A stretch of DNA of 64,000 bases from NCBI RefSeq assembly GCF_902499115.1, contig NZ_CABVPN010000007.1, positions 62,001 through 126,000 of the forward strand, read 5' to 3'. A program made the position numbers and the translations under genes. Under the pieces are notes generated by a model, which was given only the letters and a program-made list of their open reading frames with translations, did no database searches and was not told the DNA's origin. Positions 33,871 to 42,196 of the stretch are shown piece after piece. Numbering within the stretch: position 1 is the first letter of the stretch; every line of letters begins with the position of its first letter. The DNA is from Burkholderia diffusa (lineage in GTDB: Bacteria > Pseudomonadota > Gammaproteobacteria > Burkholderiales > Burkholderiaceae).

Positions 33871-35061
33871 TTACCCGAGCGGCACGACACTCCCGAGCAG
33901 GATCCGCACGAGCGTCGCCTGGCGCGTGACGCCCGTCTTCGAGAAGATCGCACGCAGGTGCGTGCGCGCCGTGTTCTTGCTGATTCCCGATTCGTCCGCG
34001 GCCTCCTCCAGCGTCAGCCCGTTGGTCAGCAGCAGCGCGAGCGACGTCTCGGCCGGCGTCAGGTCGAACAGCTTGCGGATGATTTCCTGCGCGCCCTGCG
34101 GCTTGCGGTCGGGGTCGCGCAGAAACAGCGTGACGGCCGGTCGGCGCTTGTTGTCCTCCGACCAGTCGGACAGCAGCACGGTGCGCACCAGCAGCCCGAG
34201 ACGCGGCTTGTCGAAACTGCGCGTGATCGGCATCGCCTCGACGGTCGCCGCAGCCGTGCCGTGATGTCCCATCACCGCGTGGCGGATCAGCCGCTTGAGC
34301 GTGCGGTTCTCCTGCGCATCGGTCGCCTCGATCGTGCCGCGCGCAATCGTCAGACCATTGTTCTGCTTGAGGATCTCGTCGGCGACGCTGTTCATGTCGA
34401 TGATCGTGCCGTTCTCGTCGAGCGTGATCGTGCCGATCTGCATCCGGTTGATCGCGTTCGCATAGATCGACCGCTCTACCTCGGCCGTGTCGAGCCGCGA
34501 ATGGAGCTCGACCGCGCGCTTCAGGTGCGGCAGCAGCAGCGCGCAGATCGCCTTGTCGCGCGCGGAGAACTGCTTCGACGCATGGTTGCGGCACACGCGG
34601 AACCGGCACTCGACACCCGACGGCGTGCGCAGGTCCGCGCCGAGGATGTAGCGCACGTCCGCCGGCTTCAGGAACTGCTTGTACAGCTCGCTCGACAGCC
34701 AGCCCGTATCGCCGAACACGTCGTCGACCGTGACCACGCGATCGGCCGGCAGGCCGACGAACGGGTCGAGCGAATAGTAGTAGTTGTTGTACGACGCCTC
34801 GCCGTCACCCGGCACGACCGGGCCGTATTCCGAAGCGTGCACGGACAACGGCGCGCGGCGGTCGCTCGCAGCGGCGCGCAGGATCAGCGTCACGTAGTTG
34901 GCCTGCAGCAACCGGCGAACCAGCTCGAGCGCCCCCGCCCACGGCGGCGTTTCCAACGGTCCCTGGTAGATGCGCGCCATCAGCTCGCTGAAATCCGCGA
35001 CGCCGATGTCGGCCTCCTCACTTGTTGACTGGCTCTCTTGCGGAGCCCATCTCGTCTCCAT
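33871..35061 (-). CDS. LuxR-type helix-turn-helix transcriptional regulator
   Basis: 396 residues from the ATG at 35061, which follows GGAG by 7 bases; in-frame ATGs at 35106 and 35115 cannot be excluded. The C-terminal GerE/LuxR HTH is clear: LFDLTPAETSLALLLTNGLTLEEAADESGISKNTARTHL. The centre (TITLDENGTIIDMNSVADEIL) looks like a PAS-type sensor. This single-polypeptide architecture is common in Burkholderia, with unknown ligand. It is divergent from the esterase-ribBX pair and may regulate it. A 7-bp inverted repeat lies 60 bases upstream. Confidence 0.85.
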   Translation of the reverse strand: METRWAPQESQSTSEEADIGVADFSELMARIYQGPLETPPWAGALELVRRLLQANYVTLILRAAASDRRAPLSVHASEYGPVVPGDGEASYNNYYYSLDPFVGLPADRVVTVDDVFGDTGWLSSELYKQFLKPADVRYILGADLRTPSGVECRFRVCRNHASKQFSARDKAICALLLPHLKRAVELHSRLDTAEVERSIYANAINRMQIGTITLDENGTIIDMNSVADEILKQNNGLTIARGTIEATDAQENRTLKRLIRHAVMGHHGTAAATVEAMPITRSFDKPRLGLLVRTVLLSDWSEDNKRRPAVTLFLRDPDRKPQGAQEIIRKLFDLTPAETSLALLLTNGLTLEEAADESGISKNTARTHLRAIFSKTGVTRQATLVRILLGSVVPLG

Positions 35062-35120
35062 CAGCACGCTCCATCCTCCATGCAACTTGTATTCGGTGCG
35101 ATTCATCCGCGCCGCCATGA

Positions 35121-35136
35121 TTAAGACTCGTCTTAA
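35121..35136. promoter_or_regulatory. Palindrome upstream of the LuxR-type gene
   Basis: TTAAGAC-TC-GTCTTAA, perfect 7-bp arms with a 2-nt centre. AT-rich within GC-rich DNA and located in the divergent promoter region; a candidate operator for the adjacent regulator. Confidence 0.5.
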
Positions 35137-35342
35137 TTCCGGCGTCATCGGGACATTCACTGAATGGTGAGCTTTGGCCAATCGGACGCGCGAACCATCG
35201 TCCGATCGGATGATGTGGCGCCCTGCCTGCTGCGCTGGAATGCCCGTCAAGCCGTGCCGACAAGCGTCCGGCGCGGGCTCAGGGAAAACCGCGATGCGGG
35301 TTTACCTGATTCAGACCGCATCCGATTCAGACAGGAGTTCCA

Positions 35343-36281
35343 ATGCCGCTCGACCCTCAGGCGCAGGCGCTGCTCGCCGCGCTCGCCCAAGCGCCCGCGA
35401 TCGATTTCGATCAACTGACCGTGCCCGCGTACCGCGCGAGCCTCGCCGGAGGCAGCGCGTTCGCGCCCGGCGACGCGATTGCCGCCGAAGAGGACTGGCA
35501 GATCCCGGCACCGGGTCGTCAGTTATCCGCACGACTGTATCGGCCCGATGCCGACGGGCCGTTGCCGCTGACCGTGTTTTTCCACGGCGGCGGCTTCGTC
35601 GCGTGCGGTATCGACTCGCACGCGAACGTATGCCGCAGTCTTGCCAGACGGGCACGCACGCTCGTGCTGTCGGTCGATTACCGGCTCGCGCCCGAAGCGC
35701 GCTTCCCGGCGGCCGCGCAGGACGCATGCGATGCCGTGCGCTGGGCCGCCGACAGTGCGCGCGATCTCGGCGCGCGCGCCGGTGCGATCGCCGTGGCCGG
35801 CGATAGCGCCGGCGGCAACCTGGCCGCGGTCGCCGCATTGCAGCTGCGCGGCTCGGGCATCGCGATCGCGCACCAGTTGCTGCTGTATCCGGTCGTCGAT
35901 TGCGCGACCGAGCATCCGTCGTACGAATCGCTCGGTGAAGGCTATTTCCTGACGGCGGACGCGATGCGCTGGTTCAAGCGCCAGTATTTCGACGACGGCG
36001 CCGACCGCGCATCGCCGCTCGCGAGCCCGCTCGCGGTGGCGGACCTGTCGGGCGCGGCGCCGGCCACGATCGTGAGCGCGGAATTCGATCCGTTGCGCGA
36101 CGAGGCCGAAGCGTATGCACTGCGTCTCGCGCAGGCCGGCACGCCGGTCTCGCTCGTGCGCTGGCCGGGCCAGCTGCACGGCTTCGCGAGCATGCTCGGC
36201 GCGGTCGACGCGGCCGATCGCGTGCTGACCTTCGGCGCCGACGCGTTGCGCCGCGCATTCGATGCGATGGAGGCGCAATGA
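35343..36281 (+). CDS. Alpha/beta hydrolase, hormone-sensitive-lipase type
   Basis: 312 residues. Oxyanion-hole motif FFHGGGFV, nucleophile elbow AVAGDSAGG (Ser in GDSAG), acidic residue in EFDPLRDE and catalytic His in QLHGFASM place it in family IV (HSL) esterases. Cytoplasmic, no signal peptide. It would hydrolyse short-chain esters or lactones. The stop overlaps the ribBX-like gene start (ATGA), so the two are co-translated; the link between an esterase and riboflavin synthesis is not obvious. The ribosome site is AGGAG before 35343. Confidence 0.88.
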   Translation: MPLDPQAQALLAALAQAPAIDFDQLTVPAYRASLAGGSAFAPGDAIAAEEDWQIPAPGRQLSARLYRPDADGPLPLTVFFHGGGFVACGIDSHANVCRSLARRARTLVLSVDYRLAPEARFPAAAQDACDAVRWAADSARDLGARAGAIAVAGDSAGGNLAAVAALQLRGSGIAIAHQLLLYPVVDCATEHPSYESLGEGYFLTADAMRWFKRQYFDDGADRASPLASPLAVADLSGAAPATIVSAEFDPLRDEAEAYALRLAQAGTPVSLVRWPGQLHGFASMLGAVDAADRVLTFGADALRRAFDAMEAQ

Positions 36282-37402
36282 CGCTCGCCACCACGCCGGA
36301 AATCGTCGACGAGCTGCGCGCTGGACGGATGGTCCTGCTCGTCGACGAAGAGGATCGCGAAAACGAGGGCGACCTCGTGATCGCGGCCGATCACGTGACG
36401 CCCGACGCGATCAACTTCATGGCGCGCTTCGGGCGCGGGCTGATCTGCCTGACGCTGACCGCCGAGCGCTGCGAGCAACTGCGCCTGCCGCCGATGGCCG
36501 ACCACAACGGCACGCCGTTCGGCACCGCGTTCACCGTCAGCATCGAGGCGGCCGAAGGCGTGACGACCGGTATTTCCGCGGCCGATCGGGCGCGGACGAT
36601 CCGCGCGGCGGTCCGCGCGGGCGCGCGCCCCGACGATCTCGTGCAGCCCGGTCACGTGTTTCCGATCGCCGCGCGCCCGGGCGGCGTGCTGGTGCGAGCC
36701 GGGCACACCGAGGCCGGCTGCGATCTCGCGGCGCTTGCCGGGCTCACGCCCGCGTCGGTGATCTGCGAGGTGATGAGCGACGACGGCACGATGGCGCGGC
36801 TGCCGGAGCTGAAGACGTTCGCCGCGCATCACGGGCTGAAGATCGGCACGATCGCGGACCTGATTCACTACCGCCGCGAGCACGAGTCGCTCGTCGAACG
36901 TGTCGGCGAGCGGCCGCTGCATACGCCGTGGGGCCGGTTCCGCGCGATCGAGTATCGCGACACCGTGCACGGCGCGCCGCATCTCGCGCTGGTGCGAGGC
37001 GAGCCCGATCCGTCGACGCCCGTGCTGACGCGCGTGCACGAATGCCATTCGCTGCTCGACCTGCTCGACGCGGAACCGTCCGCGCATTCATGGCCGCTGC
37101 ATGCGGCGCTGCAGCGGATCGATGCGGCCGGCTGCGGCGTCGCGGTGCTGCTCGACTGCGACATGCGCGGCGACGCGATGCGAACGCCCGCCGGCCACGC
37201 ACGCCGCGACGGCCGCGTGACGGGGATCGGATCGCAGATCCTGCGTAACCTCGGCGTACGACGGCTGAACGTGCTGTCGAGCCCGTTCCGGCTGCCGGCG
37301 CTGTCGGGGCACGACCTGGAAATCATGGCGTTCATCCCGCTCGGCGACGACGATCCGGAAAGCGCGCGCGCCGCCCACGCCAGCCCGGTGCGGGCGGCGT
37401 GA
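36278..37402 (+). CDS. RibBX-type 3,4-dihydroxy-2-butanone 4-phosphate synthase with degenerate GTP cyclohydrolase II domain
   Basis: 374 residues. The N-terminal RibB domain (about 1-205) is intact: DEEDRENEGDLVIAADH binds metal and ribulose 5-phosphate, and RAGHTEAGCDLA supplies the catalytic region. The C-terminal GTP cyclohydrolase II-like half lacks the zinc motif C-x10-C-x-C: where it should be, the chain reads VHECHSLLDLLDAEPSAHSW with a single Cys. RibB domains fused to a catalytically dead RibA-like domain are known as RibBX in Proteobacteria. So it likely supplies only the four-carbon riboflavin precursor. No FMN riboswitch precedes it. Confidence 0.85.
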   Translation: MTLATTPEIVDELRAGRMVLLVDEEDRENEGDLVIAADHVTPDAINFMARFGRGLICLTLTAERCEQLRLPPMADHNGTPFGTAFTVSIEAAEGVTTGISAADRARTIRAAVRAGARPDDLVQPGHVFPIAARPGGVLVRAGHTEAGCDLAALAGLTPASVICEVMSDDGTMARLPELKTFAAHHGLKIGTIADLIHYRREHESLVERVGERPLHTPWGRFRAIEYRDTVHGAPHLALVRGEPDPSTPVLTRVHECHSLLDLLDAEPSAHSWPLHAALQRIDAAGCGVAVLLDCDMRGDAMRTPAGHARRDGRVTGIGSQILRNLGVRRLNVLSSPFRLPALSGHDLEIMAFIPLGDDDPESARAAHASPVRAA

Positions 37403-37500
37403 TGCCGAGCTGACGAGCGCGCACCGCCCGCCCTTTTACCGACCCACGGGTGCCCGTCTGACAGGCTATCGTTTGTTTTTATGAATTACAGTCTCAGGTT

Positions 37501-37535
37501 TGTATTTTGACAATACATACCATAGACTGTATTTT
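37501..37535 (+). promoter_or_regulatory. hipBA promoter with nested operators
   Basis: TTGACA (37507-37512), 17-base spacer, TATTTT (37530-37535). An inverted repeat TGTATT-N5-AATACA (37501-37517) covers the -35. A wider pair TACAGTCT (37487-37494) / AGACTGTA (37524-37531) brackets it. Typical of an autoregulated toxin-antitoxin promoter. Confidence 0.6.
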
Positions 37536-37574
37536 TCGATTACAAGCGATCGCCTGTCATTTCGCGGAGAGCCC

Positions 37575-37988
37575 ATGCCATTCCCGGTCCAGACCTTGAG
37601 CCAGTTGCGCCCGATCCTCGTCGGCTTCCGGAAGTCGGCGGGGCTCACGCAGGCGCAGCTCGCCGCCCGCCTCGGCGTGACGCAACAGTCGTACGCGCAG
37701 CTCGAAGCCAATCCGTCCGCGGTCAGCATCGAACGGCTTTTCAAGGTGCTGAACGTGCTCGGTGTTCGCCTGACGCTCGTGCCGGGCACCCCGGAAGACA
37801 CAACGGTGCCCGATGACACCACGCCAGCGCTCAAGCGCGCACCGGCCGCACGCGGCCGCTCGCCCGGTTCGTCGGATGTGCCGGCTCGCCCGCCGGCCGC
37901 CGCGAAGGCTCCATCCGCCGCCGCGCGGAAACGGTCTGCCGCGGCGACACCCGGCAAGTCTCGGAACCCCACGCGGGAGGACTGGTGA
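37575..37988 (+). CDS. hipB: HipB-like antitoxin, XRE-family repressor
   Basis: 137 residues starting MPFPVQTLSQLRPILVG behind GGAG. XRE helix-turn-helix: SAGLTQAQLAARLGVTQQSYAQLEANPSAVSIERL. The C-terminal 60 residues are a low-complexity Ala/Pro/Arg/Ser tail, longer than that of E. coli HipB and probably disordered. It would bind the nested operators upstream and neutralise HipA. The stop overlaps a possible GTG start of hipA. Confidence 0.85.
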   Translation: MPFPVQTLSQLRPILVGFRKSAGLTQAQLAARLGVTQQSYAQLEANPSAVSIERLFKVLNVLGVRLTLVPGTPEDTTVPDDTTPALKRAPAARGRSPGSSDVPARPPAAAKAPSAAARKRSAAATPGKSRNPTREDW

Positions 37989-37990
37989 CG

Positions 37991-39325
37991 ATGGGCCGCC
38001 GTCCCCGCCACGACCGCCTCGACCTGTGGATGAACGGCATCCCGGTCGGATACTGGGAAGTCCGGCGCGGCATCGAGCGCCTCGTCTACCTGCCGGCATG
38101 GGTCGACGATCCGCAAGGGCGTCCGCTGTCGCTGTCGCTGCCGTTCACGCCGGGCAACCAGCCGCACCAGGGCGCGATCGTCGCCGATTACTTCGACAAC
38201 CTGCTGCCGGACAGCCAGCCGATCCGTCGCCGCATCGCGCAGCGCTACCGGCTCGGGTCGACGACGCCGTTCGAACTTCTCGCGTCGATCGGCCGCGATT
38301 GCGTCGGGGCGCTGCAGTTGCTGCCGCCGGACGAAACCCCGATCGACCTCGAATCGATCGACGGCACCGTGCTCGACGACGCGGCCGTGGCCGACGTGCT
38401 GCGCCACGCAACCGCCGCGCCGCTGCCCGGCCAAGCGGAGCCGGACGGCGAGCTGCGCCTGTCGATCGCCGGCGCGCAGGAAAAGACCGCGCTGCTGCGC
38501 GACGGCAAGCGCTGGCGGCTGCCGGCGGGCAGCACACCGACCACGCATATCTTCAAGCTGCCGCTGGGGCGTGTCGGAAACATGCAGGCCGACATGCGCA
38601 CGTCGGTCGAGAACGAATGGCTGTGCTCGAAGATCGTCGCCGCATACGGCCTGCCCGTCGCCGCGTGCGATATCGGCCGGTTCGACGACCAGAAGGCGCT
38701 GATCGTCGAGCGCTTCGACCGCCGCCCGTCCCGCGACGGCACGTGGATCCTGCGGCTGCCGCAGGAGGACATGTGCCAGGCGACCGGCACGCCGTCGGGC
38801 GCCAAATACGAATCCGACGGCGGCCCGGGCATCGCGACGATCATGGGCATCCTCGCGAATTCCGCCGATGCCGCGCAGGACCGCAGGAATTTCTTCGTCA
38901 CGCAGCTCGTGTTCTGGGTGCTCGCGGCCATCGACGGCCACGCGAAGAATTTCAGCATCGCGCATCTGCCGGGCAATACGTATCGCAGCACGCCGCTGTA
39001 CGACGTGCTGTCCGCGCACCCGATCATCGGCACGCGACGCAACCAGCTGCCGCCGCGACGCGCACGGCTCGCGATGGCCGTATGCGGGAAGAATCGCCAT
39101 TACGTGATCGGCGACATCCAGCCGCGTCACTGGATCGCGCAAGGCGCGCGCGTCGGTCTGACCGAACACGACGTGCGCGCGGCCATGGCCGATGTGGCCG
39201 CGGGCACCGAACCGGTGATCGCCGCCGTCGCGTCGGGGATTCCGGCGGATTTCCCGGCGGACGTGGCCGATGCGATCTTCGACGGGATGCGTCGTCAGGC
39301 ACGCAAGCTGGGTACGGCCGAGTAG
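37991..39325 (+). CDS. hipA: HipA-family serine/threonine kinase toxin
   Basis: 444 residues from the ATG at 37991; a GTG at 37985 that overlaps the hipB stop is equally possible. Conserved features fall close to E. coli HipA numbering: Ser158 in LSIAGAQEKTALL (autophosphorylated Ser150), Lys189 (HIFKL), Asp315 in AAIDGHAKNFS (Asp309) and Asp338 (YDVL). HipA phosphorylates glutamyl-tRNA synthetase and halts translation, generating tolerant cells. All key residues are present, so the toxin looks functional. Confidence 0.9.
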   Translation: MGRRPRHDRLDLWMNGIPVGYWEVRRGIERLVYLPAWVDDPQGRPLSLSLPFTPGNQPHQGAIVADYFDNLLPDSQPIRRRIAQRYRLGSTTPFELLASIGRDCVGALQLLPPDETPIDLESIDGTVLDDAAVADVLRHATAAPLPGQAEPDGELRLSIAGAQEKTALLRDGKRWRLPAGSTPTTHIFKLPLGRVGNMQADMRTSVENEWLCSKIVAAYGLPVAACDIGRFDDQKALIVERFDRRPSRDGTWILRLPQEDMCQATGTPSGAKYESDGGPGIATIMGILANSADAAQDRRNFFVTQLVFWVLAAIDGHAKNFSIAHLPGNTYRSTPLYDVLSAHPIIGTRRNQLPPRRARLAMAVCGKNRHYVIGDIQPRHWIAQGARVGLTEHDVRAAMADVAAGTEPVIAAVASGIPADFPADVADAIFDGMRRQARKLGTAE

Positions 39326-39429
39326 GCGGTACGGGCGCGGCCCCGGCGGCGGGTCATCCACGTGGACGATGCCGCCCCGCACCGACTCAGCACAATGGTC
39401 GCCGTGCCCATTCCCGACGCCTGCCCGAT

Positions 39430-40665
39430 ATGGAACCCGCCACGCTCGATACCGCATTCAGCCCGCTGCAGATCGGTCCGCTGACGCTGCGCAACCGCCT
39501 GATCAAATCCGCGACCAACGAAGGGATGACGCCGAACGGCGTGCCGTCGCGCGCGCTCGTCGGGTTTCATGAGCGTATCGCCGCAGGCGGCGCCGCGCTG
39601 ACGACCGTCGCGTACTGCGCGGTCAGCGACGATGGCCGCACGTTCGTCGACCAGGCGCGGCTCGATGCGCCGACGGTCCGGCAATTCCGCGCGCTGACCG
39701 ACGCGGTCCATCGTCACGGCGCGGCGGCGTCCGCGCAGATCACGCATGGCGGCTGCTTCACGTTCCTGCCGTCGCTGTCGACGAAACGACCGTTGAGCGC
39801 ATCCGGCGGCTTCAACAAGGTCGGTGTGATGAGTGGCCGTTTCCTGAAGCAGGCGATGACGCGCGACCAGATGACCGCGATCGCCGACGAATTCGCACGG
39901 GCGGCGCGACATGCGCGCGACGCGGGCTTCGACGCGGTCGAGATCCACATGGGACACGGTTATCTGCTGAGCCAGTTCCTGTCGCCGCTGTACAACCGTC
40001 GTCGCGACGCGTACGGCGGCGATGCGGCGCGCCGCGCGGCGTTTCCCGTCGAGGTGCTGGGCCGCGTGCTCGACGCCGTCGGCCGCGATCTCGCCGTGGT
40101 CTGCAAGATCGGCGTGACCGAAGGCGTGCGCGGCGGCGGAACCGCCGACGACGCGTGCGAGATCGCGCGGCGGCTCGAGGCCGAGGGTGCGCACCTGCTG
40201 GTACTGAGCGGCGGGATGAACGTCGAGTCGGTGTGGCAGCTGTTCGGCAGCCCGCTGCCCGGCGATGCGCGCGCAAACGCCGACAACGCGATCGTGCGTG
40301 CGGCGATGACGCTGCAGAAGCTCACCGAGCCGAGGATGGGCGCATTTCGGGAGATGTATTTCCTCGAGCATTCGAAGCAGGTGCGAGCGGCCGTCCGGAT
40401 GCCGCTCGCGTATCTCGGCGGTGTGCGTTCCCGCGAGAACGTCGCGCTGGCGATGCGCGAAGGATTCGACGCGGTGGCGCTCGCCCGCGCGCTCGTGTTC
40501 GAGCCGGACTTCGTGAACGAGCTGCACGGCGGCCGGCTCACGCAGTCGGGCTGCACGTCATGCAACCGCTGCGTCGTGTCGATGTACACGCCGGGTGGTA
40601 CCGCGTGCGTGCTCAAGCCGCCGAACGACCCGGCGCCGAACCGCGTGCCGGCCGTGGGCGCTTGA
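39430..40665 (+). CDS. NADH:flavin oxidoreductase (old yellow enzyme superfamily)
   Basis: 411 residues with a TIM-barrel flavin domain: PLTLRNRLIKSATNEGM at the start, QITHGG, FDAVEIHMGHGYLLSQFLSPLYNRR (catalytic His pair region) and YLGGVRSRENV. It ends with an Fe-S-like cysteine set CTSCNRCVVSMYTPGGTAC, as in 2,4-dienoyl-CoA reductase-type members, but lacks their C-terminal FAD/NADH domain. It reduces activated C=C bonds. It is 104 bases downstream of hipA on the same strand, probably with its own transcript. Confidence 0.85.
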   Translation: MEPATLDTAFSPLQIGPLTLRNRLIKSATNEGMTPNGVPSRALVGFHERIAAGGAALTTVAYCAVSDDGRTFVDQARLDAPTVRQFRALTDAVHRHGAAASAQITHGGCFTFLPSLSTKRPLSASGGFNKVGVMSGRFLKQAMTRDQMTAIADEFARAARHARDAGFDAVEIHMGHGYLLSQFLSPLYNRRRDAYGGDAARRAAFPVEVLGRVLDAVGRDLAVVCKIGVTEGVRGGGTADDACEIARRLEAEGAHLLVLSGGMNVESVWQLFGSPLPGDARANADNAIVRAAMTLQKLTEPRMGAFREMYFLEHSKQVRAAVRMPLAYLGGVRSRENVALAMREGFDAVALARALVFEPDFVNELHGGRLTQSGCTSCNRCVVSMYTPGGTACVLKPPNDPAPNRVPAVGA

Positions 40666-40711
40666 GGTTACGCAGCGGCTGATTCCGCGGTCACGATCGT
40701 GCGCCTGCCGC

Positions 40712-41839
40712 TCAGCCGGCGTCGCGGGCGCGGGCCAGCGCCGCGAGGTTCCCTTCACCGAATCCGTGGTGCCCCTGCCGCTGCACGATCTCGAAGAAGA
40801 TCTCGCCGGGCCGGCGCTTGACGAAGGTCTGGAAGAACAGGCGCGGCACGCCATCGCTGCCAATCTCGCCATCGACCAGCACGGCGCGGCGGCGCAGCGC
40901 GTCGAGATCGACGCCGTGCCCCGGCAGCCGCGCATCGACTTCGTCGTAATAGCGCGCCGGCGGCTCGATGAATTCGACGCCGTTCGCGCGCAGCGCATCG
41001 ACGCTCGCCAGGATGTCATCGGTCGACAGCGCAACGTGCTGAACGCCTTCGCCTGGGTGGTCGGGCAGATACGCGTGCATCAGTTCGGTGCGCCGCGTGC
41101 CTTCCTCGTAGACCGGAATCCGCACCGCGCCGCAAGGTGACACCATCACGCGCGATTCTTCCGACACATGCCAGTGCGCGTCGATTTCGTGGATTTCGCG
41201 GAAGTGCAGCAGGTCGTGATAGAAGTCGAGCCACTCGCGCATGCGCCCCGCGCCGACCGTCTGCGTGAAGTGGTCGACCTGCTGCAGGCCCGTGCCGACG
41301 CAGTCGACATCGGTATGCGCGGTCGCGATGTCGATCGGCCGGAAATCGATGTCGAAGATCGAGATGTCGCCGACGCCGCCGCGCTGGCCGTCCCGCCCGC
41401 GCCAGCGGTCGACGAAATAGAGGTGCGAATCGCCGATCCCCTGGATCGCGGGAATCTTCAGCTCGCCGACCCCGATCCGCTCGCCCTCGAACGCCCACGC
41501 GCCGAGCTCGATCGCACGCTCGAACGCGCGGCGCGCGCTGGCCACGCGCAGCCCGATCGCGCAGACGCCCATCCCGTATTCCTCTGCATAGCGCGCGGCG
41601 AACGAATCGGGCTCGGCATTGATCAGGAACTGCATCTGTCCTTGCCGGTACAGCGTGACGTTCTTGCTCACATGGCGCGCGATCGCCTTGAACCCGAGCT
41701 GCTCGAAGCGTTGCGCAAGCGCGTCCGGCACCGGTGCCGCGAACTCGACGAATTCGAGTCCGGCCATCCCGAGCGGATTGGCGGCCGGATCGGCAACGGG
41801 CGGCGTATCGCTGGACAGGGGGTGGGAATTGCCGGGCAT
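40712..41839 (-). CDS. hpd: 4-hydroxyphenylpyruvate dioxygenase
   Basis: 375 residues from the ATG at 41839, 6 bases after GGAG; further upstream starts exist in frame but lack support. Iron ligands His190 (QVDHFTQ), His268 (VQHVALS) and Glu350 (FFEIVQR) are all present, as is the C-terminal RRPGEIFFEIVQRQGHHGFGEGN typical of the family. It converts 4-hydroxyphenylpyruvate to homogentisate in tyrosine catabolism. Divergent from an MHS-family transporter; two GATAATCGC boxes lie in the shared intergenic region, and a third precedes the IclR gene nearby. Confidence 0.93.
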   Translation of the reverse strand: MPGNSHPLSSDTPPVADPAANPLGMAGLEFVEFAAPVPDALAQRFEQLGFKAIARHVSKNVTLYRQGQMQFLINAEPDSFAARYAEEYGMGVCAIGLRVASARRAFERAIELGAWAFEGERIGVGELKIPAIQGIGDSHLYFVDRWRGRDGQRGGVGDISIFDIDFRPIDIATAHTDVDCVGTGLQQVDHFTQTVGAGRMREWLDFYHDLLHFREIHEIDAHWHVSEESRVMVSPCGAVRIPVYEEGTRRTELMHAYLPDHPGEGVQHVALSTDDILASVDALRANGVEFIEPPARYYDEVDARLPGHGVDLDALRRRAVLVDGEIGSDGVPRLFFQTFVKRRPGEIFFEIVQRQGHHGFGEGNLAALARARDAG

Positions 41840-42196
41840 TCCAGTCTCCGGGGGCATGCGGTCGATGGGGATGACGCCCGGCGCGCGCGGCACGCCCGGC
41901 CAATGTGGCGGCCGGACGTCCGCCCGATTCGGGCGAGGTTTCGATGGTCCAGATTTTAACCAGATCGTTCACGGCGGCACACCCTGGCTGAACGGGATAT
42001 TGGTGTCGCGCCTAGTGCAAACCCGAAAATCGTTCGATAATCGCACACAACTGAACGATAATCGCGCATTTTGACCGATCGTCTAATTGCCGCCGTGCGG
42101 CGCGCGCCCTATTCTCCGTTCACCCATCGACTTCAATGCAGCATCGGACGCGGCGCCGCCACGCTTCCACGATGCGCCGTGCCAGGAGACACCACC
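41840..42196. other. Divergent regulatory region hpd / transporter
   Basis: 357 bases with no gene. It contains the two GATAATCGC boxes at 42036-42065 and AT-richer flanks (for example CCGAAAATCGTTCG) that suit promoters for both directions. Confidence 0.5.
42036..42065. promoter_or_regulatory. Putative IclR operator: two GATAATCGC boxes 21 bp apart
   Basis: GATAATCGC at 42036-42044 and 42057-42065. Each has the core palindrome CGAT-A-ATCG. The 21-bp phase places both on one helix face. The same box recurs at 45231-45239. Confidence 0.6.

Noticed and set aside
36200..36278. FMN riboswitch before the ribBX gene
   Set aside because: The gene start overlaps the esterase stop, and the preceding DNA is coding; no RFN-type conserved segments are visible.
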